Positions 20,287 through 30,019 of a stretch of DNA of 64,000 nt are shown here, one piece after another. Location of the stretch: NCBI RefSeq assembly GCF_900698905.1, contig NZ_LR217707.1, positions 186,001-250,000 on the forward strand, read 5' to 3'. The notes under the pieces are model-generated. The model had not been told where the DNA came from. It worked only from the letters and a program-made list of their open reading frames with translations, and searched no databases. Each line of letters begins with the position of its first letter. Position 1 is the first letter of the stretch. The stretch is from Buchnera aphidicola (Cinara kochiana kochiana). GTDB taxonomy: Bacteria; Pseudomonadota; Gammaproteobacteria; Enterobacterales; Enterobacteriaceae. Position numbers and translations under genes: made by a program.

Positions 20287-22155
20287 TTATTTTAATGTAT
20301 AGTTATCAAGACAAATAGAAATTGATTGGTGTGATGTTATTATTGACCATATAAAATAAATTTTATTATAGATAATAAACATGTTGTTTACTAAAACTTC
20401 AGAAAAAAATGCTCTTAATATATTCTTTGATATTATTTTAATTAATGTATTAACTTTATCTGTAACATTTTTTGATATCGAGCATAATGGTACTGGCCAA
20501 ACAATATTAAAATCTTTTATTTTTGATAATTCAGCTGCTTTTTTGATAGCAACATCTATATCACCTAATTGGTCGACTAATCCTATTTGTTTTGCATGAA
20601 TACCTAACCATATTCGACCATTTGCAATTTTTTGTATATCTTTATTTGTTTTATGACGTGATTGAGCTACAATATTGATAAATTTTTTATATCCAGAGCA
20701 AACATCTAGCATAATTTTTTTTTTATCTTGTAATGTAAGATTATTAAAAATATTAAATGTATGATTTTGTTGTGTACATATCCTACTATTATGTACGCCT
20801 ATAGACGAAAGTAGTTTTTCTAGTGTAGGTATTACAGAAAAAATACCTATTGATCCCGTAATTGTAGTAGGATGTGCAATGATATAATCACCAGCAGTGG
20901 CAATCCAATAACCTCCAGATGCAGCAATATCTCCCATAGAGATTATTAATGGTTTTTTAGTTTTTCGTAATTTAATTAGTTCTTGTCTTATAATTTCTGA
21001 ATATTCAGTACTACCTCCCGGACTATTGATTCTTAGAATAACTGCTTTTACGGTATCATCGTTTTTAGCGGTATTAATTTCATTTAAAATATACTGAACA
21101 TCCATAGAATTAGGTTGGTCAGAATTTTGCCCAATCACTCCATTAGCTATAATGATAGAGATTTTATTGGGATTTGATGGTATTTTTTTTTCATGAAGTT
21201 GATATTCACTAATATCAATAAAATCATGAGCGTGATTTTCTTGATCGTCATAAAATTTATGGTTTATACAATTGGTAAAGTTTTTATTTTTAACAACATG
21301 ATCTATTAAATGGTAATGTAATGCGTATTTTACGAAATTATTATTATTTTTTTTTAAATATTTAATGATTTTATCGGGATAAGGACAAATTTCTTTTATA
21401 GGCACATGTCTATTGCGAGCTATAACTTCCAAAAATTTTTTCCATTTAAACCGGACGATAGATTTATCTATTATTTTATTCTCTTTTGATGGAGAATTTC
21501 TTAAAAAAGGATCTACTGCTCCTTTATATTTTCCTACTTTAAAAATATGCATATGTATTTTAAAAATATCAAAAAATTTTTTAAAAAACATTTTATCATT
21601 GGAAATACCGTTTAGATTAATACATCCGTGTGGCGATAAAAAAATTTTGTCAGCAAAACTTGCTAAATAGTATTCACTTTGTGAATAACTACTACCCATG
21701 GCAATAATTGGTTTGCTAGATTTTTTAAATTCTTGTAATTTTTTTCCAAAATACTCTAGAATTACTTGATTACTATTAAAAGTATTGTTTACTTTTAATA
21801 TTATGCCTAATATTTTAGGATCTTTTTCTGCTTGTTTAATTTTTTTAGTAATTTCAAAAATAGAATTATTTTTTTTATTTTTAACAAAATTATTTAAAAA
21901 ATCTGGACATATATTATTTTGTGATTTATTTAGTATAGGCAACTCTTCCATAGAATCTTGCGGACTTATAACCAATATTTTATCTGGTATCTCTTTAGTT
22001 TCAGGAATATTGTTTTTTTTTACACTACATATTGTCCAAATAACAACAATGATTATTAGTAATAAAATTGCATTAAGTATTAAATCTTTAATTATATTTA
22101 ATAATTTATATGCATATTTTAGCATTTTTATTATTAATATAAATAGTGTACTCAT
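20287..22155 (-). CDS. sppA: SppA, signal peptide peptidase (protease IV)
   Basis: Inner-membrane serine protease that degrades cleaved signal peptides. The protein has 622 residues (E. coli 618), so it is the full-length tandem form. One membrane helix lies at about residues 25-43. The catalytic dyad lies in separate halves as in E. coli: K211 in FKVGKYKGAVDPF and S413 in GDIAASGGYWIA. The repeated halves (about 60-320 and 330-600) are both kept, with INSPGGS at about 377-382. AGAGGT lies ten bases before the ATG. Full retention is notable in so reduced an envelope; lepB at 10733-11629 makes its substrates. Open frames on the opposite strand are shadows. Confidence 0.94.
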   Translation of the reverse strand: MSTLFILIIKMLKYAYKLLNIIKDLILNAILLLIIIVVIWTICSVKKNNIPETKEIPDKILVISPQDSMEELPILNKSQNNICPDFLNNFVKNKKNNSIFEITKKIKQAEKDPKILGIILKVNNTFNSNQVILEYFGKKLQEFKKSSKPIIAMGSSYSQSEYYLASFADKIFLSPHGCINLNGISNDKMFFKKFFDIFKIHMHIFKVGKYKGAVDPFLRNSPSKENKIIDKSIVRFKWKKFLEVIARNRHVPIKEICPYPDKIIKYLKKNNNNFVKYALHYHLIDHVVKNKNFTNCINHKFYDDQENHAHDFIDISEYQLHEKKIPSNPNKISIIIANGVIGQNSDQPNSMDVQYILNEINTAKNDDTVKAVILRINSPGGSTEYSEIIRQELIKLRKTKKPLIISMGDIAASGGYWIATAGDYIIAHPTTITGSIGIFSVIPTLEKLLSSIGVHNSRICTQQNHTFNIFNNLTLQDKKKIMLDVCSGYKKFINIVAQSRHKTNKDIQKIANGRIWLGIHAKQIGLVDQLGDIDVAIKKAAELSKIKDFNIVWPVPLCSISKNVTDKVNTLIKIISKNILRAFFSEVLVNNMFIIYNKIYFIWSIITSHQSISICLDNYTLK

Positions 22156-22565
22156 ATGAATAATTAACCTCTTTAATTATTAAATATCTTTAAAAAATTA
22201 AATAATATAATAAATATTATAAAAAATAAATTTTATATAATTTATATATAAAACTAATGCTTAAAATATAAAACTTGTATAGTTTGTATATATTAAATAC
22301 ATTGATATTATTAATATTTTAAAAAACATTTAAATTTATTTATTATTGTTTCTTTTACAATTTATAATAAATATTATGAAATTGTTTGTTTATATTTATG
22401 AGATCTATTCATATTTTTATTAAGTTTTTGTAAACATTTATCAATTGTTTTTTGAAAATTTTTTATAAATATTATTTTTGATAATATATTTTTAATTTAT
22501 ATTATATTATGTATATTAATATAATAATGAAATTGTGATATATATATAAAAACTATATAGAAATA
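22156..22565. other. Gene-free region between sppA and yciA
   Basis: A 410-base AT-rich gap on the minus-strand side of yciA. The only item of note is a 41-codon open stretch without a start codon on the minus strand (22374-22496), which I do not call. No RNA gene or terminator could be supported. Confidence 0.55.
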
Positions 22566-22982
22566 TTAAATAGTCGAAAATACTCTTGGTTTTCCGTAAT
22601 CATCTATAGCTACATAGGTAAAAAAAGCTGTATTAGTACAATATGTTAATCCGTAAGAATGCGTGGTTATTTTTTTTATCCATATTTCAATGTAAATTTT
22701 TATAGCAGTATTTTTGATATTTACGCAATTAGCATAACAACTTACTAAATCACCAGCAAATATTGGTTTTATAAAATTTATATCCTTAATATAAGATGTA
22801 GATATTTTTCCTTGTGAAATTTTTTTAGCTAATATACCACCACCCAGATCCATTTGTGACATAATCCATCCGCCAAAAATATTTCCGTTTACATTATTAT
22901 GAGATGGCATAGCAAGCGTTCTTAACATTAAATTTTTATCACAAACAACATTAGAATCTTTACGATTAGGCATTTTATTCAC
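22566..22982 (-). CDS. yciA: Acyl-CoA thioesterase YciA
   Basis: Hot-dog-fold thioesterase that hydrolyses a broad range of acyl-CoA esters in the cytosol. The protein has 138 residues (E. coli 132). The active-site helix IFGGWIMSQMDLGGG at about residues 35-49 keeps the catalytic aspartate, preceded by TLAMPSHNNVNG. The C-terminal YVAIDDYGKPR is typical of the family. A second ATG three codons in (MPNRKDSN) could be the real start. The E. coli neighbourhood yciA-yciB-yciC-trpA is kept except for yciB, which is missing from the 235-base gap before yciC. Confidence 0.93.
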   Translation of the reverse strand: MNKMPNRKDSNVVCDKNLMLRTLAMPSHNNVNGNIFGGWIMSQMDLGGGILAKKISQGKISTSYIKDINFIKPIFAGDLVSCYANCVNIKNTAIKIYIEIWIKKITTHSYGLTYCTNTAFFTYVAIDDYGKPRVFSTI

Positions 22983-23217
22983 TAATTAGTTAGAATTGAA
23001 CAAAATTTTTTATAAAAATTATACATAATAACTATTTTAATTGTTAAATTTATAAATTTTATATAAAAAATAATAAATGTTTATTTTTAATACTAATTTT
23101 TATTTTATTCTTTAATATAAAAGATTATATAATTTTCATATTTTATTTCAATCTAATAATTAAAATATTTTTAATTATTAGAAATACATATAGTATACTT
23201 CATTAATATTAATCATA

Positions 23218-23967
23218 TTAAATAGTATCCTTTGTTTTACAAAAAATATAAAATCTAAATAAGTAGATAATTATATAAGAAAAATATATATTTATAAAAA
23301 TATTTAAAATAAAAATATTAATATGTATGGCAGATATATTAAATAAATTTAATAAGATAAAAATTAAATATTTAAATATTAATGACATAAAAATAATTGG
23401 TATCATTAAATGTGTATTATGTATTACACATCTTGAACTAATTTTTAATGTATAAAAAATACTTTTTTTTTCTATTATATAAAAAATTATAGATGTAAGT
23501 AAAAAAATAGAGAATATTATTTTTATAATTATAAAAAAATTAAATTTTAGTGTTATTAACGAATATTGTAGATAAATTGTTAAGATAAATAAAAAAAAAT
23601 ATTTAAATATTTTTTTTTGTATATAAGTAAATTTTTTTATTAAGGGTAGAGAAATAAATGGAATTAACCATATCACCGATGTAATTAATAAAAATTGACT
23701 AACAGTAACACTTATTAATTTAATACATTCTATATAAAAAATAATATTTTTTTGATTTATACTCATATTATTAATTATGTTAAATAAAGATAATTTTTTA
23801 GAGTAATCTAAATTATATAAAATAGAAAATTCATTTATATTAACGCTACATATATATTCTATAAATAGATTAGTAAACGCGCTTATAGTAGAAAATATAA
23901 ATATTTTTATTTTATTGTTATAAAAAAATCGATTTACATCAATCATTATAATATACATATTCGACAA
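23218..23967 (-). CDS. yciC: YciC-like membrane protein (UPF0259), TTG start
   Basis: Polytopic inner-membrane protein of unknown function. The protein has 249 residues (E. coli 247), with about six hydrophobic stretches. Sequence similarity to E. coli YciC is weak, but the start MIDVNRFFYNN matches the family pattern, the ending IIIYLFRFYIFCKTK matches LLIYLFRLYMLIR, and the gene sits between trpA and yciA as in E. coli. The start is a TTG at 23967, placed so that length fits the family; a perfect AGGAGG lies at 23979-23984, 11 bases before it. The in-frame ATG at 23958 is the alternative. Identity rests on position plus the C-terminal motif. Confidence 0.8.
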   Translation of the reverse strand: MSNMYIIMIDVNRFFYNNKIKIFIFSTISAFTNLFIEYICSVNINEFSILYNLDYSKKLSLFNIINNMSINQKNIIFYIECIKLISVTVSQFLLITSVIWLIPFISLPLIKKFTYIQKKIFKYFFLFILTIYLQYSLITLKFNFFIIIKIIFSIFLLTSIIFYIIEKKSIFYTLKISSRCVIHNTHLMIPIIFMSLIFKYLIFILLNLFNISAIHINIFILNIFINIYFSYIIIYLFRFYIFCKTKDTI

Positions 23968-24073
23968 AATATATTCTTCCTCCTAATACTTAAAATAAAA
24001 TTTTATATCAAATAATATATTTATATATTTTCATTAGATCATATGTTTATATTTAAATATATATATTAAATTT

Positions 24074-24895
24074 TTAAACGCAAATATTTTTTGTTTCATT
24101 TTTAAATTTTTTTATTACTTTTTTTATTTTTATAAACATTTTAGTATTATTTTGAATATTTTTTTCTATTATATGTACAATACGCGAACCGCAAATAATA
24201 CCTTGAATACCATTTTTTAAAATTTCTTTAATTTGATAAGATTTATAGATTCCAAATCCTTGTATAATAGGAGATGATTTATATTTTTTTAATTTTTGAA
24301 TTGTTTTGAATAATAATTTTTGAGAATATAGTGGCTGTATTCCAGTAACGCCGGGTCTAGAGACTAAATATGTATATTCTTTATTTACTTTGATAATTTT
24401 TTTAACCAAGCTAGTTTTAGCATCTGGAGGACAAATAAAAATCGATGAAATCTGATATTTATCAGCTACTTTTTTAAAAAAATTAGATTCTTCTATCGGT
24501 AAATCTGCAATTAAAATAGAATCGATACCTATCGAACTGCAATATGAATAAAAAATTGATATTTTTTTATGATAAACAAGATTAGCATAAGTTAATATTC
24601 CTATTGGAATATTAGTATATTTATTTCTAATATTTTCAATAATATTGAAACATTTTTTAATAGATACTTTATTATAAAGAGCTCTTAAGTGCGCTTTCTG
24701 TATAGTGAGTCCATCAGCAATAGGGTCTGAAAATGGCATTCCTAATTCTAGTGCATCAGCGCCATTTTTAACTAATATGTCAATAATTTTTATTGATATA
24801 TCTATAGATGGATCTCCTAATACTACAAATGGAATAAAACAACATTCTTTTTTAGAAGATAATTTTTTAAACAACAATTTATATCGTGAGCTCAT
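24074..24895 (-). CDS. trpA: Tryptophan synthase alpha chain
   Basis: Cleaves indole-3-glycerol phosphate to indole and glyceraldehyde 3-phosphate; indole is channelled to TrpB. The protein has 273 residues (E. coli 268). The TIM-barrel active-site residues are E50 in ALELGMPFSDP and D61 in PIADGLTIQ. The phosphate-binding end is represented by VSRPGVTG and IIQGFGI. It lies 18 bases after trpB, at the end of the trpD-CF-B-A group. The active site looks intact. Confidence 0.97.
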   Translation of the reverse strand: MSSRYKLLFKKLSSKKECCFIPFVVLGDPSIDISIKIIDILVKNGADALELGMPFSDPIADGLTIQKAHLRALYNKVSIKKCFNIIENIRNKYTNIPIGILTYANLVYHKKISIFYSYCSSIGIDSILIADLPIEESNFFKKVADKYQISSIFICPPDAKTSLVKKIIKVNKEYTYLVSRPGVTGIQPLYSQKLLFKTIQKLKKYKSSPIIQGFGIYKSYQIKEILKNGIQGIICGSRIVHIIEKNIQNNTKMFIKIKKVIKKFKNETKNICV

Positions 24896-24913
24896 AATTT
24901 TACTTTAAATTAA

Positions 24914-26089
24914 TTAATTAATTTTATCATGGATGGTAGCAAGATCTTTATCGCCTCGTCCTGATAGGTTTACAATAATAGTTTGATCCCGATTTGGATT
25001 TTTGTGCATTATTTTTAATGCGTATGCAATAGCATGTGAAGATTCTAAAGCTGGAATTATTCCTTCTAACCTAGATAACTGTAAAAAAGCATAAATTGCT
25101 TCTTCATCTGTAATAGTTGAATAATGAACTCTATTAATAGATTTTAACCAAGCATGTTCCGGACCTACTGATGGAAAGTCTAAACCCGCTGAAATAGACC
25201 ATGATTTTTTAATTTGTCCATCATAATTTTGCATTAAGTATGATTTCATGCCAAAATAAATTCCTGGTTTTCCTACATTTAAAGCAGCACCATGTTTATT
25301 AGTATTTAACCCTAACCCTGCTGGCTCTACTCCAATCAATTTGACCGAATTATGCTGTATAAAAGAAGAAAAAATTCCTATGGCATTTGATCCTCCACCT
25401 ATACACGCAATAACGTAATTTGGTAATTTTTTATTTACTAATAAAATCTGTTTTTTAGCTTCTTTTCCAATTATTTTTTGATATTCTTTTACAATAGTAG
25501 GGTATGGATGGGGACCGGCTACTGTACCGATCATATAATGAGAGTTATAGTAACTATTAGACCAATCTCTCATAGCAGCGTTACAAGCATCTTTAAGAGT
25601 TCCGGATCCAGATGATATCGAGATAACTTCTGCACCTAATAATTTCATTCTTAACACATTTTGAGATTGTCGCAGAACATCTGTTTTTCCCATATATATA
25701 CGACATTTTAAATTTAATAAAGCACAAGCTATAGCAGATGCAACGCCATGTTGCCCGGCTCCAGTTTCTGCAATAATATGTGTTTTTTTCATTTTTTTTG
25801 CTAATAAAGCTTGTCCTAAAACTTGATTTGTTTTATGAGCTCCTCCATGTAATAAATCTTCTCGTTTTAAATAAATTTTAGTTTTTGTATTTTTTGTAAT
25901 ATTTTTACATAATGTTAATGGAGTAGGTCTACCAGCATAGGAGCATAATAAGTACTTTAATTTTTTTTTAAATTTTTTATCATGTTGTGTTTGTACAAAT
26001 ATCTTTTCTAATTCATGTAAAGCCGGCATTAAAATTTGGGGAACAAACATACCGCCAAATTTTCCAAAATAAGGATTTAATATAGTCAT
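24914..26089 (-). CDS. trpB: Tryptophan synthase beta chain
   Basis: Pyridoxal-phosphate enzyme condensing indole with serine to give tryptophan. The protein has 391 residues (E. coli 397) and is the best conserved of the trp set. K86 in [13 protein letters not shown] forms the cofactor Schiff base, the catalytic glutamate lies in AETGAGQHG, the phosphate loop is GGGSNAIG, and the pyridine-nitrogen serine lies in NLSGRGDKD. It is 34 bases after trpCF and 18 bases before trpA. Confidence 0.98.
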   Translation of the reverse strand: MTILNPYFGKFGGMFVPQILMPALHELEKIFVQTQHDKKFKKKLKYLLCSYAGRPTPLTLCKNITKNTKTKIYLKREDLLHGGAHKTNQVLGQALLAKKMKKTHIIAETGAGQHGVASAIACALLNLKCRIYMGKTDVLRQSQNVLRMKLLGAEVISISSGSGTLKDACNAAMRDWSNSYYNSHYMIGTVAGPHPYPTIVKEYQKIIGKEAKKQILLVNKKLPNYVIACIGGGSNAIGIFSSFIQHNSVKLIGVEPAGLGLNTNKHGAALNVGKPGIYFGMKSYLMQNYDGQIKKSWSISAGLDFPSVGPEHAWLKSINRVHYSTITDEEAIYAFLQLSRLEGIIPALESSHAIAYALKIMHKNPNRDQTIIVNLSGRGDKDLATIHDKIN

Positions 26090-26123
26090 ATTATTAATTT
26101 TTATAATTTAGTTAAATAAATGG

Positions 26124-27494
26124 TTATTTTTTAGAACATAATCGTAATATTTTAAATGCTGACTTAATTTTATTTGGATCTTTTATACCCGGAGATGCTT
26201 CTAAACCTGAATTTAAATCTAATCCGCAAAATCCTAATTTAGATGCTGTAAAAATATTTTTTAAATTTAAACCACCAGCTAACATCATATTAGATACATC
26301 AAAATTATTTATTAAATTCCAGTTAAAAGTTTTTCCAGTACCTCCGTTTTTATTATCTAGCACATAACGATTGATATTTATATTTTTGTGAATTATTGTA
26401 TTTTTATTCATTGATATAACTTTCCAAATACGTACATGATGAGGTAATAAATTTTTTAAAATTTTAATAAATTCTTCATTTTCTTGACCATGTAACTGTA
26501 CTGCATATAAATCAAGCTCGCATACTTTTTTTAAAATATATTGAGGTTGTTCGTTACTAAATATACCTACATATTTTAGTAAAGTATTTTGTATGATTTT
26601 TTTGCTTTGTTGAGTATCAATATATCGTGGAGACTGAGGAATAAAAATTAATCCTCCATAGATACAACCTATTTTTGATGCTAATTTTGTAATAATGTCT
26701 TGTTTTAAACCGCAAATTTTGTTTTTACCATAGATTATTTTACGTGTAGCAAATTCTAAATTATTAGAACGCATTAAATGTGTTCCAATTAAAAAACCAT
26801 CTACAATATTGCTTAATAAACGAACATTTTTATAACTATTTATACCTGATTCACAAATAACAATTTTATTTTTAGGAATTAATGGTGCTAATTGTTGTGT
26901 ATTACTGATATTTACAGATAAATTTGTTAAATTTCTATTATTTATTCCTATTACTGATGCCTTTAAAAATAATGCACGTTGTAATTCTTCATAAGTATGT
27001 ACTTCTGTTAAAACTCCTAAATTCATACTATTTGCAATCTTAGATAAGTTTATATAAGTATTATCATCTAAAATAGATAACATCAGCAAAATTGCATTTG
27101 CTTGATGATAACGTGCGTAATATACTTGATAAGGATCAATAAAAAAATCTTTACATAATAGAAGTTTATCTGTTTTAGCACGTGCTTTTAACAAATATTT
27201 AAAATTACCTTGAAAAAATTTCTCTTCGGTAATTATAGAAATAATATCAGCATATTTATTATAAACTTTAATTATTTTTGAAATATTAAATTTAGTGTTA
27301 ATAACACCGTTTAATGGTGATGATTTTTTACATTCTAATATAAATGATGGATGATTTTTTTTAAAACTATTTTCAAAAGAAAATTTTGATGTTTCAATTT
27401 TTCCATAAAAAGAATTTAAAGGTATTTTTTTTTTTTTATATTGGATCCATTGATATGTACTGTTTAATATTTTTGAAATTATATTTTTTTTCAT
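26124..27494 (-). CDS. trpCF: Bifunctional indole-3-glycerol phosphate synthase / phosphoribosylanthranilate isomerase
   Basis: Fused enzyme for two consecutive steps of tryptophan synthesis. The protein has 456 residues (E. coli TrpC 453). The N-terminal IGPS barrel (about 1-255) keeps E54 and K56 in ILECKKSSP, K115 in LCKDFF, E164 in LTEVHTYEE, N186 in GINNRNL and E215 in CESGI. The C-terminal PRAI barrel (about 256-456) keeps C261 in KICGLK and the general acid D380 in LDNKNGGTGKTFNW. Both sites look functional. It starts eight bases after trpD. Confidence 0.97.
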   Translation of the reverse strand: MKKNIISKILNSTYQWIQYKKKKIPLNSFYGKIETSKFSFENSFKKNHPSFILECKKSSPLNGVINTKFNISKIIKVYNKYADIISIITEEKFFQGNFKYLLKARAKTDKLLLCKDFFIDPYQVYYARYHQANAILLMLSILDDNTYINLSKIANSMNLGVLTEVHTYEELQRALFLKASVIGINNRNLTNLSVNISNTQQLAPLIPKNKIVICESGINSYKNVRLLSNIVDGFLIGTHLMRSNNLEFATRKIIYGKNKICGLKQDIITKLASKIGCIYGGLIFIPQSPRYIDTQQSKKIIQNTLLKYVGIFSNEQPQYILKKVCELDLYAVQLHGQENEEFIKILKNLLPHHVRIWKVISMNKNTIIHKNININRYVLDNKNGGTGKTFNWNLINNFDVSNMMLAGGLNLKNIFTASKLGFCGLDLNSGLEASPGIKDPNKIKSAFKILRLCSKK

Positions 27495-27502
27495 AATATT
27501 AT

Positions 27503-28513
27503 TTAATTAAATAATTTGCATAATTTAGATAGTTTAAGAACAAATTTATATACTTGACCAGTATTAATAAAATTTAAAATATCTGATGTATTTTTACGTA
27601 TATCATTATTACCCAATACTTTCATTAATAATGAAACATTCATGGCAATTGTTTGTGTATATACCGGTTCTCCTTTTCCTTTAAACAATTTTATAGTTTC
27701 TAAATAATTTTCTAATTTACTTTTTTTTATAATATAGTTTTTATGATATTTTTTTAAACCAAAATCTTCGGGAGATAACTCATATTCTTTTATTTGTTTA
27801 TTATTCAATTCCACAATAGTTGTATTGGAATGTAAAGTAGCTTCATCTATACCGCTGCTATGAACGATAATAGCTCGCTTATACAGTAAGTATGATAATA
27901 TTCTTGCATATGTTAACATTAATTGAGGTTTATATACTCCAATTAATGCATAAGTAGGTTGGGCAGGGTTTAATAGCGGGCCTAGTATATTAAAAATTGT
28001 TTTTGTTTGTAATAAACTACGAATTTTAGATATTTTTTTAAAATCACTTAAATAATTATTAGCTAGTAAGAAACAAATATTCATTTTATCTAAACATTGT
28101 TTAGATTGTTTAGGAGTAATATTGGTATTTATATTTAATTGTTGCAATAAATTCGCAGATCCGAGTTGACTAGACGAACCTATATTACATATTTTTGCAA
28201 TTTTAATACCATAACACGCAGAAACAATAGCACTAACAGTTGATATATTAAAACTATTTTGTTGATCGCCGCCTGTTCCTACAATATCAGATATATAGCC
28301 ATGAGATTTAGGAAATAATGGCATTTGTTGTATTAAAAATTTTCTTGCACCAATAATTTCTTCATATGTTTCTGTTCGAGAGGATAATATTGCTAATACA
28401 GCTGCAATTTGCATATTATTTATCTTTTTTTTAAATATGCTTTCAAATAATGTATAACTTTCTAATTCATTTAAATATTTTCCATTATATATTTTTTTTA
28501 AAATTTTTTTCAT
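27503..28513 (-). CDS. trpD: Anthranilate phosphoribosyltransferase with eroded substrate-binding motifs
   Basis: Family role: joins anthranilate to PRPP in the second committed step of tryptophan synthesis. The protein has 336 residues, full length for a stand-alone TrpD. GTGGD (79-83), NIST (89-92) and the Mg pair D223-E224 in GIDEATLH are intact. The anthranilate-binding motifs are not: KHGNR of the family reads K-I-C-N-I at 107-111, the APKYH segment reads ANNYL near 151-155, the arginine of the family RTxFNxLGP motif is K171, and the GG loop before the last domain is missing (YIIKKSKLEN). The frame is uninterrupted. It heads the trpD-CF-B-A group; trpE and trpG are not in the window. Reduced or altered activity is possible. 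Confidence 0.88.
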   Translation of the reverse strand: MKKILKKIYNGKYLNELESYTLFESIFKKKINNMQIAAVLAILSSRTETYEEIIGARKFLIQQMPLFPKSHGYISDIVGTGGDQQNSFNISTVSAIVSACYGIKIAKICNIGSSSQLGSANLLQQLNINTNITPKQSKQCLDKMNICFLLANNYLSDFKKISKIRSLLQTKTIFNILGPLLNPAQPTYALIGVYKPQLMLTYARILSYLLYKRAIIVHSSGIDEATLHSNTTIVELNNKQIKEYELSPEDFGLKKYHKNYIIKKSKLENYLETIKLFKGKGEPVYTQTIAMNVSLLMKVLGNNDIRKNTSDILNFINTGQVYKFVLKLSKLCKLFN

Positions 28514-29088
28514 ATTTTTATGTAAATTTATTAAATAATAATTTTTTTAAACTACAAGATATGGTTTGTGTAAAATTTTTTTTGGATTAAAAAAATACAA
28601 AAAATCTTATTTGATTATAAATAAATTACTATTTTATTATTATAATTAATTAATTTATTTTTTAATATTATTTTATTAAAAAATATTTAATTTTATTAAA
28701 AAATAATATTTTTATGATTTTTACTTATTATAATGTATTAATTTATATTATATATATATAATATATTGATATGTACAATTATATATTAAAAATAATTTAA
28801 TTATATTAAACTTTAGTATTAATTTATATGAATAATGTATATATAATATGATGCAATCAATAAAATTAATTAATTATATATTAATAAATTTTAATAATTT
28901 TAATGAAATTATAATAGCATTTTTTTAAATAAAAAAAAATATTTTAAAAAAATAAATATTTGAGAGATTAAATATCTTTATAAAATAATTTGTGTATGAA
29001 AATATAATATACTTTAATAAATATTCAAATATATTCTCACAGTAATATTACATATTACATATATATTTATATAGATAGGAAATATTTT
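28514..29088. other. Divergent intergenic region between trpD and rluB
   Basis: A 575-base AT-rich region that must hold the promoters of both the trp group (minus) and rluB (plus). No trp leader peptide, attenuator-like GC hairpin or TrpR operator is recognisable, and no gene relic is visible. Confidence 0.55.
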
Positions 29089-29829
29089 ATGAAAGAAAGA
29101 ATTCAAAAAATATTATCTAGTTATGGTTTTGGTTCACGTCGTAATATTGAAAAAAAAATATGTAGAGGATTAATTAAAATAAACGGAAAATCTGTTTCTT
29201 TAGGTCAAAGTTTTGTAAAAAATAATATCCAATATATTTCATTAAACAACAAAAAATTTTTCTTAAAAAAAGATACAACAAAAATTGTTATTTATAACAA
29301 ACCTATTGGTGAAATATGTACAAAAAAAGATACAAGCAATAGAATTACTGTATTTAACAAATTACCTAAATTATATAACTCTAGTTGGATTAGTATAGGT
29401 AGGTTAGATATTAATACATCAGGTTTGCTATTATTTACAAATTATGGAGAATTAGCATATAGATTAATGCATCCTCGTTATATGATTAAACGAGAGTATT
29501 TAGTAAGAGTGTATGGAAAAATATCAAATAAAAAAATTTTAATTTTAAAAAATGGAATTAAAATAGGTAATTCTATTTCTAAATTTTTAGATATTGTTTG
29601 TCAAAATAATAAAAATAAAAATCAATGGTTTAAAGTTTCATTACTACAGGGCAAAAAAAATGAAGTACGTTTATTATGGAATTCTGTAGGCATACAAGTT
29701 AATCGATTAATTCGTATTAGTTATGGTGTTATTAAATTACCTAAAAATTTAAAAACTGGAAACTTCATAGCATTAAATTCTATTAATATAAACAATATTT
29801 TCAATTCAGTTAACTTGAAAAGTATCTAA
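29089..29829 (+). CDS. rluB: 23S rRNA pseudouridine synthase, RluB-like
   Basis: Converts uridine 2605 (E. coli numbering) of 23S rRNA to pseudouridine, in the peptidyl-transferase region. The protein has 246 residues, shorter than E. coli RluB (291) because the charged C-terminal tail is missing. An N-terminal S4 RNA-binding domain (MKERIQKILSSYGFGSRR) precedes the RsuA/RluB/RluE catalytic core with the aspartate in GRLDINTSGLLLFTN at about residues 104-118. It lies beside the trp genes as in E. coli, which favours RluB over its paralogues. AGGA precedes the ATG. Confidence 0.88.
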   Translation: MKERIQKILSSYGFGSRRNIEKKICRGLIKINGKSVSLGQSFVKNNIQYISLNNKKFFLKKDTTKIVIYNKPIGEICTKKDTSNRITVFNKLPKLYNSSWISIGRLDINTSGLLLFTNYGELAYRLMHPRYMIKREYLVRVYGKISNKKILILKNGIKIGNSISKFLDIVCQNNKNKNQWFKVSLLQGKKNEVRLLWNSVGIQVNRLIRISYGVIKLPKNLKTGNFIALNSININNIFNSVNLKSI

Positions 29830-30019
29830 TATATAGATATTATCAATAAAAATATTGATAACTGTAGATTAATAATTTTTATTGATATCTATTTATGTTT
29901 ATACAAAATACATCTTTAATTAATATATTTAATATTTATATTAATAACGTCATCATAAAAATAATGACAATAATGTTTATTATTAAATATAATTAATAAA
30001 TTTTATATATAAATTTTTT

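Noticed and set aside
20381..22159. Three plus-strand open frames over sppA (72, 85 and 124 residues)
   Set aside because: They are antisense to the conserved SppA coding sequence and have no features of their own.
22374..22496. 41-codon open stretch without a start codon on the minus strand between sppA and yciA
   Set aside because: It is somewhat longer than expected by chance and reads like an amphipathic lysine-rich segment, but it has no start codon, no ribosome binding site and no recognisable family; it could be a relic but cannot be supported.
29841..29860. Hairpin TATCAATA/TATTGATA behind rluB
   Set aside because: It lies between convergent rluB and suhB, but it has no T run on either side and only one G-C pair per arm, so I do not call it a terminator.
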